Assembly (NCBI GenBank): GCA_964366875.1
Contig: CAYIVF010000008.1
Coordinates: 1-23,414 of the forward strand
Direction: 5' to 3'
Source: CAYIVF01 sp964366875
Lineage (GTDB): Bacteria; Patescibacteriota; Minisyncoccia; Minisyncoccales; Staskawiczbacteraceae
Length of the DNA stretch: 23,414 bases
Below, one piece after another: positions 12,810 through 20,956 of the stretch (within the stretch, counting starts at the first letter, position 1; the number at the start of each line of letters is the position of its first letter). The notes under the pieces were generated by a model that worked only from the letters and a program-made list of their open reading frames with translations, was not told where the DNA came from and searched no databases. The position numbers and the translations under genes were made by a program.

Positions 12810-14573
12810 ATGGAAAATAACATAGAGAAGGTAAGACATTCATTATCACACGTAATGGCGCAAGCCGTGCTGTTTTTGTTTCCCAAAACAAAACTAGGAA
12901 TGGGTCCTGCAATTGAAAACGGTTTTTACTATGATTTTGCTTTGCCCTCCGAAGCCTTCGGCGAAGAAGGGACTGCCGAAACATTACAGAAAATTGAAGA
13001 AAAAATGAAAGAGCTGATTTTGCAAAATCAAAAATTTATTAAAAAAAATATTACAAAATTAGCAGCTAAAAAATTATTAAAAGACCAGCCGTATAAATTA
13101 GAACTATTAAAAGAACTGCCGGGCAAAAGCATTTCTATTTATACCAATGGAGATTTCACGGATTTGTGCAAAGGACCGCATATAAAAAACACGAATGAAA
13201 TTAAACCAAATACTTTCAAATTAACAAAAATTGCCGGCGCTTACTGGAAGGGTTCGGAAAAAAATAAAATGCTAACCCGCATCTATGGATTAGCTTTTGA
13301 AACTGAAAAAGAGCTGATGGATTATTTAAAACTGCAGGAGGAAGCTGAAAAAAGAGACCACAGAAAATTGGGCAAAGATTTAAAAATTTTTACCTTTTCA
13401 GATCTTGTCGGCCCCGGACTTCCCTTGTGGCTTCCGAACGGAGCTGTAATAATTGAAGAATTAGAAAAACTTGCCAAAGAAACAGAAAAACGCGCTGGAT
13501 ATCTGCAGGTTAAAACTCCGCACATTGCCAAAGAGATAATGTACAAAACTTCCGGCCATCTTCCTTATTATGCAGACACTATGTTCCCGCCAATGATTTT
13601 AGAAGAAGAGGGACAAAAAACTTCCTATTATTTGAAGGCGATGAATTGCCCGCATCATCATCAAATTTATGCCTCAGAAAAAAGGAGCTATCGCGATCTA
13701 CCCTTAAGATTAGCTGAATACGGCACTTGCTACCGCTATGAAAAAAGCGGAGAATTGTTTGGATTAATGCGCGTTAGGTCAATGCAAATGAACGATGCTC
13801 ATATTTATTGCCGAGATGACCAGTTTGCCGATGAATTTATGGGGGTTATAAAGATGTATTTAGAATATTTTAAAATTTTTGGGATAGAAAAATATGTAAT
13901 GCGTTTCAGCACCCACAGTAAAAAGGGCCTTGGAAAAAAATATATCAATAATGAAAAACTATGGAAAAAAACAGAGGCCATGGTGCGAGATGTTATGACT
14001 AAAGAAAAAATTCCTTTTGTTGAGGTGCCAAATGAAGCAGCTTTTTATGGTCCTAAAATTGATGTTGAAATCTGGAGTGTTATTGGCCGAGAGTTTGCTT
14101 TGGCAACAAACCAAGTTGACTTTGCGGTTCCTGAAAGATTTAACTTAACTTATACAGACAAAGATGGAAAAGAAAAAAATCCTCTTTGCATCCATCGCGC
14201 TCCTCTTGGCACCCACGAAAGGACAATCGGATTTTTGATTGAACACTATGCTGGAGCTTTTCCCGTATGGCTATCCCCTGCTCAGGTTTCCGTAATACCA
14301 ATTTCAGACAAACACATAAGCTATACAAAAGAAATTGCAAAAAAATTAAAAGATAATGACGTGCGCGTTGAATTAAAAGATGAAAATGAAACTTTGGGCA
14401 AGAAAATCAGGGAGGCAGAAATGCAGAAAATCCCCTACCTTTTGATTGTGGGAGATAAGGAAATCCAGGCAAGGTCAGTTTCGGTGAGAGAGCGCGGCAA
14501 GGGAGATACAGGACAAATGAAAATAGGAGAATTTATAAATAAGATTAAAAAAGAAATAGAAGAAAAAAAATAA
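12810..14573 (+). CDS. thrS: Threonyl-tRNA synthetase without TGS domain
   Basis: 587 residues. Charges tRNA-Thr with threonine. The chain begins directly at the editing domain: H10-x3-H14 (RHSLSHVMAQ) and C120 (FTDLCKGPH) supply the three zinc-type editing residues. The class II catalytic core follows with zinc ligands C280 (MNCPHHHQ), H331 (NDAHIYC) and H462 (CIHRAPLG), then motif 3 GTHERTIGFLIEHYAG and the anticodon-binding domain (VSVIPISDKH to the end). The usual 60-residue N-terminal TGS domain is absent; ATG 12810 is the only reasonable start. Residues 46-54 (PSEAFGEEG) between GFYYDFAL and the KIEEKMKE helix coincide with a palindromic DNA element. It is spaced 13 bases after dnaE and one base before the next gene. 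Confidence 0.97.
   Translation: MENNIEKVRHSLSHVMAQAVLFLFPKTKLGMGPAIENGFYYDFALPSEAFGEEGTAETLQKIEEKMKELILQNQKFIKKNITKLAAKKLLKDQPYKLELLKELPGKSISIYTNGDFTDLCKGPHIKNTNEIKPNTFKLTKIAGAYWKGSEKNKMLTRIYGLAFETEKELMDYLKLQEEAEKRDHRKLGKDLKIFTFSDLVGPGLPLWLPNGAVIIEELEKLAKETEKRAGYLQVKTPHIAKEIMYKTSGHLPYYADTMFPPMILEEEGQKTSYYLKAMNCPHHHQIYASEKRSYRDLPLRLAEYGTCYRYEKSGELFGLMRVRSMQMNDAHIYCRDDQFADEFMGVIKMYLEYFKIFGIEKYVMRFSTHSKKGLGKKYINNEKLWKKTEAMVRDVMTKEKIPFVEVPNEAAFYGPKIDVEIWSVIGREFALATNQVDFAVPERFNLTYTDKDGKEKNPLCIHRAPLGTHERTIGFLIEHYAGAFPVWLSPAQVSVIPISDKHISYTKEIAKKLKDNDVRVELKDENETLGKKIREAEMQKIPYLLIVGDKEIQARSVSVRERGKGDTGQMKIGEFINKIKKEIEEKK
12945..12971. repeat. Palindromic element inside thrS
   Basis: CCCT (12945-12948) and AGGG (12968-12971) enclose two overlapping perfect palindromes, CCGAAG-C-CTTCGG (12949-12961) and CTTCG-G-CGAAG (12956-12966). 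This matches the look of widespread CCTCCGAAGC-type dispersed hairpin repeats (from memory). Read in frame it gives PSEAFGEEG. Confidence 0.7.
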
Positions 14574-14574
14574 C

Positions 14575-16209
14575 ATGCAAGAGTTATCAGATGCTGCAAA
14601 AAAATTAATACAGGAATACAATATTGCCCAGCAGTCTCTGCTGCCAAAACAGGGAGTATCTACCATACACGTTGATGAGATTGTTTCAAAAGTCGCTGCT
14701 TTTTATGAACAAATCCGCACAGTAGTTGAATGGAAAGAAGAACATTTAATGCGCAGAGCGGCGATTATAAGAAAACTGAAAAGAAGATTTTTAGACTTGG
14801 AGTTAAACAACTTTTCCCAGCAAGAAGATATGGCAGAATCTTTAATTTTTGAATTGATCAGGGGCGGACACTTTGCCAACGACAAAATCGAAGAATCAAA
14901 GATACAGGATGCGCAAAAAATAATAAATAAATATGTCTTTATACTAAAAAACAGTCCTGAGAATAAAAAAGGCAAGGTACCCTATGGGTCTGGTCTGCAA
15001 TTCTATAACTGGTTAATAGAAGTTGCCGCCTGTGAAATAGAAGAAACTATAGAGCCCTCTATAAAAGAAATGGCATTGATAGACTACATGTTTGAGCTCA
15101 TGAAAGAAAGAATAAAAGTTTCCAATAAGGTTTACGAATCACAGATTCTGAAGAAAGAGGATACGGACATACAAATTTACGTTGCTGTGCAACAAGCGCT
15201 TTTTAAATTAGATACCCCCATAATCAGCTATAACTTAATAAAGTACAAATATCCGCAATGGCAGGAAGCTGACCAAGATTTACTTTTTAAAATCTCACAA
15301 AATATATATAAAATCTGGCGCAAAATAGAAGATGACCTGTCAAACCCTCTGGCAAAAAAGTTTTATGCGATTTGCGAAAAATATGATACGCCATATTTGC
15401 TTTTAGGAGACATTTTAGCGCAAAACAACGCGGCCCAAACAGAAAAAGAGATTTCAGAACCACCTGCCTTAGAAAATCTTATTAAAGGCGCCTACAGCAA
15501 AAGACTGTCTACACTAAAAATCAGAATTAGAAGAGCCGCTATATACTCTACCATATCAATTTTCGCCACCAAGATACTTTCCTTGTTAATTTTAGAGGTG
15601 TTGCTCTCTAAAATATTGACAGGACACCTCAATGCTATTACTCTAATGGCTGACGTACTGATACCAACCTTCTTAATGTTTATTCTGGTGGTTGCCATAA
15701 AAAAACCTTCAGCGAAAAACCTGAACATTGTTATAATGGAAACTATGAAGATAGTCTACAAAAAAAGGGAGGCGGATGTTTATGAAATAAAGGTTCGCAG
15801 GAAAAGAGGCGTTGCCTCAAGAGCGATTATTTCTTTGGTGTATGTTTTGTCAGCCTTTCTGTCTTTTGGGGCAATATACATTGCCTTTGATTATTTTAGC
15901 TTCCCGCCCACATCTATCATTATAAACATAATATTTATCGCCTTAATATTGTTTGCCGGAACCGCAGTAGCTAAAAGAGCTCAGGAGCTTACGATAGAAG
16001 ATGAAAAGGAAGGATTTTTAAGTTTTTTGTCGGACGTATTTTCTCTGCCAGTGCAGAGCTTGGGAAAATGGCTTTCCGGCAAGTGGAAGAAGTATAATGC
16101 AATTGCCGCTTTCTTTAATGCCTTAATAGATATGCCGTTTTCTGTTTTCGTAGAGTTTTTAGAAAGATGGCGATATTTTATAAAAGAAAGAAAAGAAGAA
16201 ATAAGATAA
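14575..16209 (+). CDS. Large polytopic membrane protein of unknown function
   Basis: 544 residues; ATG comes one base after the thrS stop (TAACATG), so translation is probably coupled. Residues 1-315 are soluble and mainly helical, charged, with no motif I recognise. Four membrane segments follow: about 321-345 (STISIFATKILSLLILEVLL), 355-381 (LMADVLIPTFLMFILVVAI), 417-442 (AIISLVYVLSAFLSFGAIYI) and 448-468 (SIIINIIFIALILFAGTAVA). A loop of about 35 basic residues separates the two pairs, and the C-terminus (FLSFLSDVFSLPVQSLGKWL to KERKEEIR) is amphipathic and basic. The layout (cytoplasmic helical domain, two hairpins) suggests a membrane-bound scaffold or sensor; no enzymatic residue stands out. 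It has no signal peptide. Followed by a DUF5667 protein 24-39 bases on. Confidence 0.88.
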   Translation: MQELSDAAKKLIQEYNIAQQSLLPKQGVSTIHVDEIVSKVAAFYEQIRTVVEWKEEHLMRRAAIIRKLKRRFLDLELNNFSQQEDMAESLIFELIRGGHFANDKIEESKIQDAQKIINKYVFILKNSPENKKGKVPYGSGLQFYNWLIEVAACEIEETIEPSIKEMALIDYMFELMKERIKVSNKVYESQILKKEDTDIQIYVAVQQALFKLDTPIISYNLIKYKYPQWQEADQDLLFKISQNIYKIWRKIEDDLSNPLAKKFYAICEKYDTPYLLLGDILAQNNAAQTEKEISEPPALENLIKGAYSKRLSTLKIRIRRAAIYSTISIFATKILSLLILEVLLSKILTGHLNAITLMADVLIPTFLMFILVVAIKKPSAKNLNIVIMETMKIVYKKREADVYEIKVRRKRGVASRAIISLVYVLSAFLSFGAIYIAFDYFSFPPTSIIINIIFIALILFAGTAVAKRAQELTIEDEKEGFLSFLSDVFSLPVQSLGKWLSGKWKKYNAIAAFFNALIDMPFSVFVEFLERWRYFIKERKEEIR

Positions 16210-16248
16210 AAGGTCGAAAAATTAAAATTAAATATGCTTATTCTTAAT

Positions 16249-17244
16249 ATGATAAAAGAAATAAAAATTATATTAATCGTTGGTCTGGCAGTTCTGGCTC
16301 TGGGCGCAAGCGCTAACGTTATGGCCCAGGAAAACACCGCCGCCAATACTTCAGATACTGCAGATGCGCAAATTTTTGCGCAGGATTTAGGAGTTTCAGA
16401 CCCTACCCTTCTGCCCGACAGTCCTTTTTATTTTTTAAAAGAATGGACAAGAAACATCAGAATCGTCTTTACTTTAGACAATGTCAAAAAAGCGGAACTA
16501 GAGAGTAAATTTACCAATGAAAAATTGATTGAATTAAAGAAACTTGCGGAAAATGGAGTTAATCCGGAAAAAATTAAAAAAGCAACGGAAAATTACCGAA
16601 AAGCTGTAAATAGAGTAAAAAACGCAGCTGGCAAAATTAAAGACAATACAGAAAACAATCAAGAAGTAAACAAATTCTTGGAAAAATTCACGAATCAGCA
16701 AGTATTGCAGGAAAAAATTCTCCAAAAATTAGAAACACAGGTGCCTCAGGAAGCGTTTGAAAAAATAAAAGAAGCGCGAGAGCAGCATTTAGAAAAGTTT
16801 AAGGACGTGATGACAAAACTTGAAGAAAATAAAGAAAGGGTCGCAGAAAGACTGAAAAATGCCCTGCAAAACGGAGACGAAAGCAATCCTGAAATTTTAG
16901 AAAAGATAAAAGAAAAAATGCCGGAGAAAATTAAAGAAAAGCTTACAGAGATAAAGGAAGGAATAGTTGAAAAAACAATTGAAAAAGCTGTAGAAAAAAA
17001 TGAAAACAAAAATTGCCCGGCCATTCCCATTCCCCCGCCGGATTTTTGCAGACAGGGAAAAATTAAGGTAGAAAGGAATGATAAGGGATGTGTAATAAAA
17101 TTCAAGTGCGTAGAAATTACAAGCAAAAAAGAATGTAAAACAGATAAAGATTGCCCCACTTTAAATTGTTTTAAAGCGCCGTGTCCCACAATGAAATGCG
17201 TAGAGGAAAAATGTGTAACAAAAACTACTAATACCCAACAATAA
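16249..17244 (+). CDS. Exported DUF5667-type protein with Cys-rich tail
   Basis: 331 residues from ATG 16249 (another ATG at 16234 adds only five residues). Residues 1-27 are a signal peptide (KEIKIILIVGLAVLALG, ending NVMAQ). After a short linker comes LLPDSPFYFLKEWTRNIRIVF then FTLDNVKKAELESKFTNEKL, the signature start of DUF5667 (DSPFYxLK...F..D..KKAEL), followed by about 150 residues of Lys/Glu-rich helix (coiled-coil-like). The tail (from NCPAIPIPPPDFCRQG) carries about ten cysteines in two blocks, ending in CKTDKDCPTLNC and KCVEEKC. DUF5667 proteins are frequent in CPR and some actinobacteria; function unknown, probably at the cell surface. Last gene before the strong terminator at 17271-17302. 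A perfect 15-bp tandem duplication spans the stop codon region (17239-17268). Confidence 0.85.
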   Translation: MIKEIKIILIVGLAVLALGASANVMAQENTAANTSDTADAQIFAQDLGVSDPTLLPDSPFYFLKEWTRNIRIVFTLDNVKKAELESKFTNEKLIELKKLAENGVNPEKIKKATENYRKAVNRVKNAAGKIKDNTENNQEVNKFLEKFTNQQVLQEKILQKLETQVPQEAFEKIKEAREQHLEKFKDVMTKLEENKERVAERLKNALQNGDESNPEILEKIKEKMPEKIKEKLTEIKEGIVEKTIEKAVEKNENKNCPAIPIPPPDFCRQGKIKVERNDKGCVIKFKCVEITSKKECKTDKDCPTLNCFKAPCPTMKCVEEKCVTKTTNTQQ

Positions 17245-17268
17245 TTATAATTTCAATAATTATAATTT
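17239..17268. repeat. 15-bp tandem duplication at the gene end
   Basis: CAATAATTATAATTT occurs twice in succession (17239-17253, 17254-17268). The first copy includes the TAA stop of the DUF5667 gene; the second repeats a CAA-TAA in the same frame register, so loss of one copy would not alter the protein. Confidence 0.85.
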
Positions 17269-17270
17269 AA

Positions 17271-17302
17271 AAACAGCCCCGCTTAGGCGGGGCTGTTTTT
17301 TT
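17271..17302 (+). terminator. Strong intrinsic terminator after the DUF5667 gene
   Basis: AAACAGCCCCGC (17271-17282), loop TTAG, GCGGGGCTGTTT (17287-17298) form a perfect 12-bp GC-rich stem followed by seven T. It separates the dnaE-thrS-membrane-DUF5667 block from miaB-miaA. Confidence 0.97.
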
Positions 17303-17329
17303 GCCGTATTTTATTGTATTATAATCATT

Positions 17330-18580
17330 ATGAAATATCATATAATAACCTTTGGATGCCAAATGAATATTTCAGATTCAGAGCGAATCGCTTCCGTTTT
17401 AGAGGGCATAAGATACAAAAAAACCCCGAATATCAACGAGGCGGACTTAATTATCGTCACAATGTGTTCAGTTCGCCAAACTGCCGTAGACAGGGTTCAC
17501 GGGTTAATGCCAAAATTCAGAAAAATAAAAAAAATAAATCCGAAATTAAAAACTGTTTTAACCGGATGCGTTTTAAAAAAGGACAAAAAAGTCTTTGTCA
17601 GGGGTTTTGATTATGTTGTTGATATAAAAGACATAAAGAAACTGCCGGAAATTATTGGAATAAAAAAGATAAAGAACGCGGATAATTATTTGGATATTGC
17701 TCCAAAATATTCTTCAAAGTTTTCAGCCAATGTGCCCATAATGACTGGCTGCAACAACTTTTGCGCCTATTGCGTTGTTCCCTACACAAGAGAACGCGAA
17801 ATTTCTAGGCCGGCAAAAGAAATAATTTCAGAAGTAAAAAATTTAATAAAGCGCGGCTATAAAGAAATCTGGCTGTTGGGACAAAACGTAAACAGCTATA
17901 AAGATGGTAAAAATAACTTTACCAAGCTTTTGAAAATGGTGAATAATATCCCTGGTAATTTTTGGCTCAGATTTACCTCTTCCCATCCAAAAGATTTCTC
18001 TGACGATTTAATCAGCGCCATGGCAGAGTGTAAAAAAGTTACACCTTACCTAAATTTGCCAGTGCAATCCGGCGACGACAAGGTTTTAAAATCAATGAAC
18101 CGCCATTATACTGTAGAAGATTATAAAAATAAAATAAAAAAACTAAGAGAAAAAATTCCAAACATTTGCTTGTCCACAGACATAATCATCGGGTTTCCCG
18201 GTGAAACAAAAAAGCAGTTTAACAATACTGCAAAATTATTTCGCAAAATTAAATTTGATATGGCATACATTAACAAATACTCCCCCAGAGCTGACACCGC
18301 GGCCGCAAAACTAAAAGATAATGTTTTAATTAAAGAAAAGAAAAACCGCGAAAACATTTTAACACAGGTTCTAAAACAAACGGCTCTAGAGCATAATAAA
18401 AAATTAGTCGGCAAAAAAACAATTGTTTTAATAGACAGCAAAAAACAGGAAAACCTATGGCTAGGTAAGAATGAAAATTACAAAACCGTGCAAATAAAAT
18501 CTAGTAAAAATTTATTAGGTAAATTTGTAAAAGTAAAAATAATCAAAGCAAGGGAATGGGCCTTGAAAGGAGAAGTATGA
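17330..18580 (+). CDS. miaB: tRNA-2-methylthio-N6-dimethylallyladenosine synthase
   Basis: 416 residues. A radical-SAM methylthiotransferase that adds the methylthio group to i6A37 in tRNAs reading UNN codons, directly after MiaA. N-terminal UPF0004 domain with three cluster-binding cysteines C10 (FGCQMN), C46 (TMCSVRQTA) and C80 (LTGCVL); radical-SAM motif GCNNFCAYC (C141, C145, C148) followed by VVPYTREREISRP, the MiaB-characteristic sequence; ELWLLGQNVNSY-type and LPVQSGDDKVLKSMNRHYT motifs; a C-terminal TRAM-like domain (KTVQIKSSKNLLGKFVKVKII). These match MiaB rather than MtaB or RimO. TATAAT lies only 4 bases before the ATG. Its last codons overlap miaA by 4 bases (ATGA). Confidence 0.97.
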   Translation: MKYHIITFGCQMNISDSERIASVLEGIRYKKTPNINEADLIIVTMCSVRQTAVDRVHGLMPKFRKIKKINPKLKTVLTGCVLKKDKKVFVRGFDYVVDIKDIKKLPEIIGIKKIKNADNYLDIAPKYSSKFSANVPIMTGCNNFCAYCVVPYTREREISRPAKEIISEVKNLIKRGYKEIWLLGQNVNSYKDGKNNFTKLLKMVNNIPGNFWLRFTSSHPKDFSDDLISAMAECKKVTPYLNLPVQSGDDKVLKSMNRHYTVEDYKNKIKKLREKIPNICLSTDIIIGFPGETKKQFNNTAKLFRKIKFDMAYINKYSPRADTAAAKLKDNVLIKEKKNRENILTQVLKQTALEHNKKLVGKKTIVLIDSKKQENLWLGKNENYKTVQIKSSKNLLGKFVKVKIIKAREWALKGEV

Positions 18581-19476
18581 ACAAACTCATAGTTATATTA
18601 GGACCGACATCTTCTGGGAAAACCGACCTATCCATTAAACTAGCCAAGAAATTCAATGGCGAAGTGATTTCAGCTGACTCAAGGCAGGTTTATAAAGGTA
18701 TGGATATTGGAAGCGGCAAAATAACCAAAAAAGAAATGCGAGGCGTCCTCCACTATCTTTTAGATGTTGCAAATCCTAAAAAAAGATTTACTGTAGTTCA
18801 ATATCAAAAACTAGCTCTAGCTGGAATCAAAAAAATACAAAAGAAAAATAAAATTCCGTTTTTGGTTGGCGGTACCGGCTTCTACATTCAGTCAATTGTT
18901 GACGGAATTGTAATTCCTGAAGTAAAACCAGATTGGAAATTGAGAAAAAAACTTGAAAAGAAAACAGCCGAAGAACTCTATAAAATGCTAAAAAAATTAG
19001 ACCCGATTCGCGCCAAGTTAATTGATAAGCATAACTCCCGCCGGCTAATAAGAGCCATTGAAATCGTCCTAAAAACCGACGCCCCAATTCCGCAGTTGGT
19101 TAGAGGCCCGTCCTCTAACCAATTTGATATTTTGGAAATCGGGATTACAAAAACTCCGGAGGAATTAAAAAAATCAATTCACAAGCGCTTGGTAAAAAGA
19201 TTAGAAAAAAATGCGCTGATAAATGAAGTCAAAAAACTTCGGGCGACCAGATTATCGTGGAAAAGATTGGAGGAATTTGGTTTGGAATACCGTTTTGTCG
19301 CACAATACTTGCAAGGTAAAATAACTCATCAAGAAATGCTCGATAAAATCCAAAAAGAATCAGAATACTTCGCTAAAAGACAGATGACGTGGTTCAAGAG
19401 AGACAAAAGAATACACTGGGTTAAAAATAATAAAGAAGCTCAAAAATTAGTTAAGAGTTTCATAAATAAAAAATAG
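18577..19476 (+). CDS. miaA: tRNA dimethylallyltransferase
   Basis: 299 residues. Transfers a dimethylallyl group from DMAPP to A37 of tRNA, producing the substrate of MiaB. ATG 18577 overlaps the miaB stop and has AAAGGAG five bases upstream, one of few clear Shine-Dalgarno sites here; the upstream ATG 18556 is rejected. P-loop GPTSSGKT (9-16), DSRQVYKGMDIGSGKI, FLVGGTGFYIQSIVDG, HNSRRLIRAIEIVL and a C-terminal KRQMTWFKRD are all family marks. Residues about 174-182 (LVRGPSSNQ) coincide with a perfect palindrome and sit in the segment between the RRLIRAIE helix and the DILEIGI strand, where family members vary. The stop (19474-19476) lies inside the terminator stem shared with convergent gatB. 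Confidence 0.97.
   Translation: MNKLIVILGPTSSGKTDLSIKLAKKFNGEVISADSRQVYKGMDIGSGKITKKEMRGVLHYLLDVANPKKRFTVVQYQKLALAGIKKIQKKNKIPFLVGGTGFYIQSIVDGIVIPEVKPDWKLRKKLEKKTAEELYKMLKKLDPIRAKLIDKHNSRRLIRAIEIVLKTDAPIPQLVRGPSSNQFDILEIGITKTPEELKKSIHKRLVKRLEKNALINEVKKLRATRLSWKRLEEFGLEYRFVAQYLQGKITHQEMLDKIQKESEYFAKRQMTWFKRDKRIHWVKNNKEAQKLVKSFINKK
19096..19122. repeat. Perfect 11-bp palindrome inside miaA
   Basis: TTGGTTAGAGG (19096-19106), CCCGT, CCTCTAACCAA (19112-19122). Loop and inner arms match the miaA/gatB terminator (TAGAGA-CCCGT-TCTCTA), differing by one base pair in a compensatory way. In frame it encodes LVRGPSSNQ. Confidence 0.9.
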
Positions 19477-19499
19477 AGACCCGTTCTCTATTTTTTATT
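19468..19499. terminator. Bidirectional terminator between convergent miaA and gatB
   Basis: AAAAAATAGAGA (19468-19479), loop CCCGT, TCTCTATTTTTT (19485-19496): perfect 12-bp arms with T runs on both strands. The miaA TAG (19474-19476) and the gatB TAA (19495-19497) both lie inside the structure, so the two genes end within one shared hairpin. Confidence 0.95.
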
Positions 19500-20946
19500 T
19501 TAGTAGCTTTTTAAGAAGCTCCTGCACTTTTTCTGGTTTTGCCGTCCCGCGAGTCGCAGCCATGACTTGTCCCGCTAAAAACTGTAAAGCGTTAGCTTTC
19601 CCTAATTTATAGTCTTGGACTGCTTTTGGATTTTTGGGAATCACTTCTTTTATAATCTTTTCTATTTCTGAATCGTCTGTGAGCTGCCTCAAATTATTTT
19701 CGTCTACGATATTAGATGGATCAACTCCCGTGTTAAACATATCCGTTAAAACCATTTTAGCAACCTTGCTGGAAATCTCGCCTTTGTAAATCATTTTTAT
19801 AAACTCGGCAAAGTTTTCCGGTGTAATTTTAAATTCTGTTTCTATAAACTCTTTTCCGGCTAATAATCCTTGGATATCTGAAATCAAATAATTCGCCACT
19901 AATTTGTATAATCTTTTATCTTCTTTAATTCCCTCGGTTTTCAACCATTCCTCAAACTCTGAAACAACTTTTTCAAAATACTCGCTCAAATCCTTGTTAA
20001 TAACAAACATCTCTACTGAAGCTTCTTCTAACCCGTACTCTTTTTTAAATCTCTCTCTTTTTTGCTCTGGCAACTCGGGTATAGTTGCTTTTATGTCCTT
20101 AATAAACTTTTCGTCAAAATGCATTGGAGGTAAATCAGGTTCCGGGAAATATCTATAATCATGCGCCTCCTCTTTTTCTCTCTGGGAAAACGTAATCTCT
20201 TTTTTATCGTGCCAACCACGCGTTTCCTGAACAATCTTCTCACCTGCCTCCAAAAGTTCTTGCTGTCTTTTGATTTCAAAATCAACTGCCTTTTCAACTA
20301 CTTTAAATGAGTTTAAATTTTTAATTTCAACTTTTGTACCCAAAGTTTTTCCCTTACTAATGCTTATATTCACCTCCACCCGCATCTGGCCTTTTTCCAT
20401 GTCGGCATCAGAAACTCCTAAATATCTTAAAATAAGCTGAAGTTCTTCGGCAAATTCTCTCGCCTCTTTGCCCGAGGTTATATCCGGTTCTGTTACCAGC
20501 TCCATCAAAGGAATTCCTGCTCTATTCAAATTAACTAAAGAATAATCAGCTTCTTCGGGGTGCATCAAACTGCCGGTATCTTCTTCTAAGTGTATTCTTG
20601 TTATTCTAATTTTTTTACCATTTACCTCTAAATATCCATTCTTACAAAAGGGCATGTCATACTGAGAAATTTGATAACCTTTTGGCAAGTCCGGATAAAA
20701 ATAATTTTTCCTGTCAAATTTTGAATTCTCGGTAATTTCGCAATTCAAAGCAAGGCCGGTTTTTATTACCTTTTTTATTGCTTCTTCGTTTGCCACCGGA
20801 AGCGTCCCCGGATGTCCTGCGCAAATCGGACAAATATTAAAATTCGGCCGCTTTTCATCAGGATCATTTTTACAACTGCAAAACATTTTTGAATTGGTTT
20901 TCAATTCCGCGTGTATTTCCAATCCAATTGTTGGTTTATACGCCAT
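19495..20946 (-). CDS. gatB: Asp/Glu-tRNA amidotransferase subunit B
   Basis: 483 residues. Part of GatCAB, which converts mischarged Glu-tRNA-Gln and Asp-tRNA-Asn to the correct amide forms. Start YKPTIGLEIHAEL is the family hallmark. Zinc-type cysteines C23, C25, C39, C42 (MFCSCKND, NICPICAGHPG) are present; SKFDRKNYFYPDLPKGYQISQYDMP, RIHLEEDTGSLMHPE and NRAGIPLMELVTEPDI follow; the tail holds the helical Yqey-like domain (AKPEKVQELLKKLLK). gatA and gatC are not in the window. It is the last gene of the thyA-dcd-tmk-folA run, 10 bases after folA; TATAAT abuts the ATG directly. Ends in the terminator shared with miaA. Confidence 0.97.
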   Translation of the reverse strand: MAYKPTIGLEIHAELKTNSKMFCSCKNDPDEKRPNFNICPICAGHPGTLPVANEEAIKKVIKTGLALNCEITENSKFDRKNYFYPDLPKGYQISQYDMPFCKNGYLEVNGKKIRITRIHLEEDTGSLMHPEEADYSLVNLNRAGIPLMELVTEPDITSGKEAREFAEELQLILRYLGVSDADMEKGQMRVEVNISISKGKTLGTKVEIKNLNSFKVVEKAVDFEIKRQQELLEAGEKIVQETRGWHDKKEITFSQREKEEAHDYRYFPEPDLPPMHFDEKFIKDIKATIPELPEQKRERFKKEYGLEEASVEMFVINKDLSEYFEKVVSEFEEWLKTEGIKEDKRLYKLVANYLISDIQGLLAGKEFIETEFKITPENFAEFIKMIYKGEISSKVAKMVLTDMFNTGVDPSNIVDENNLRQLTDDSEIEKIIKEVIPKNPKAVQDYKLGKANALQFLAGQVMAATRGTAKPEKVQELLKKLLK

Positions 20947-20956
20947 ATTATAATTT

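Noticed and set aside
16746..17189. Long minus-strand open frame of 147 codons opposite the DUF5667 gene
   Set aside because: It is the mirror of Lys/Glu-rich codons (Phe/Ser-rich translation) and has no leader or homology.
17314..17610. 98-codon plus frame overlapping the miaB start
   Set aside because: Out-of-frame shadow of miaB, which has full motif support.
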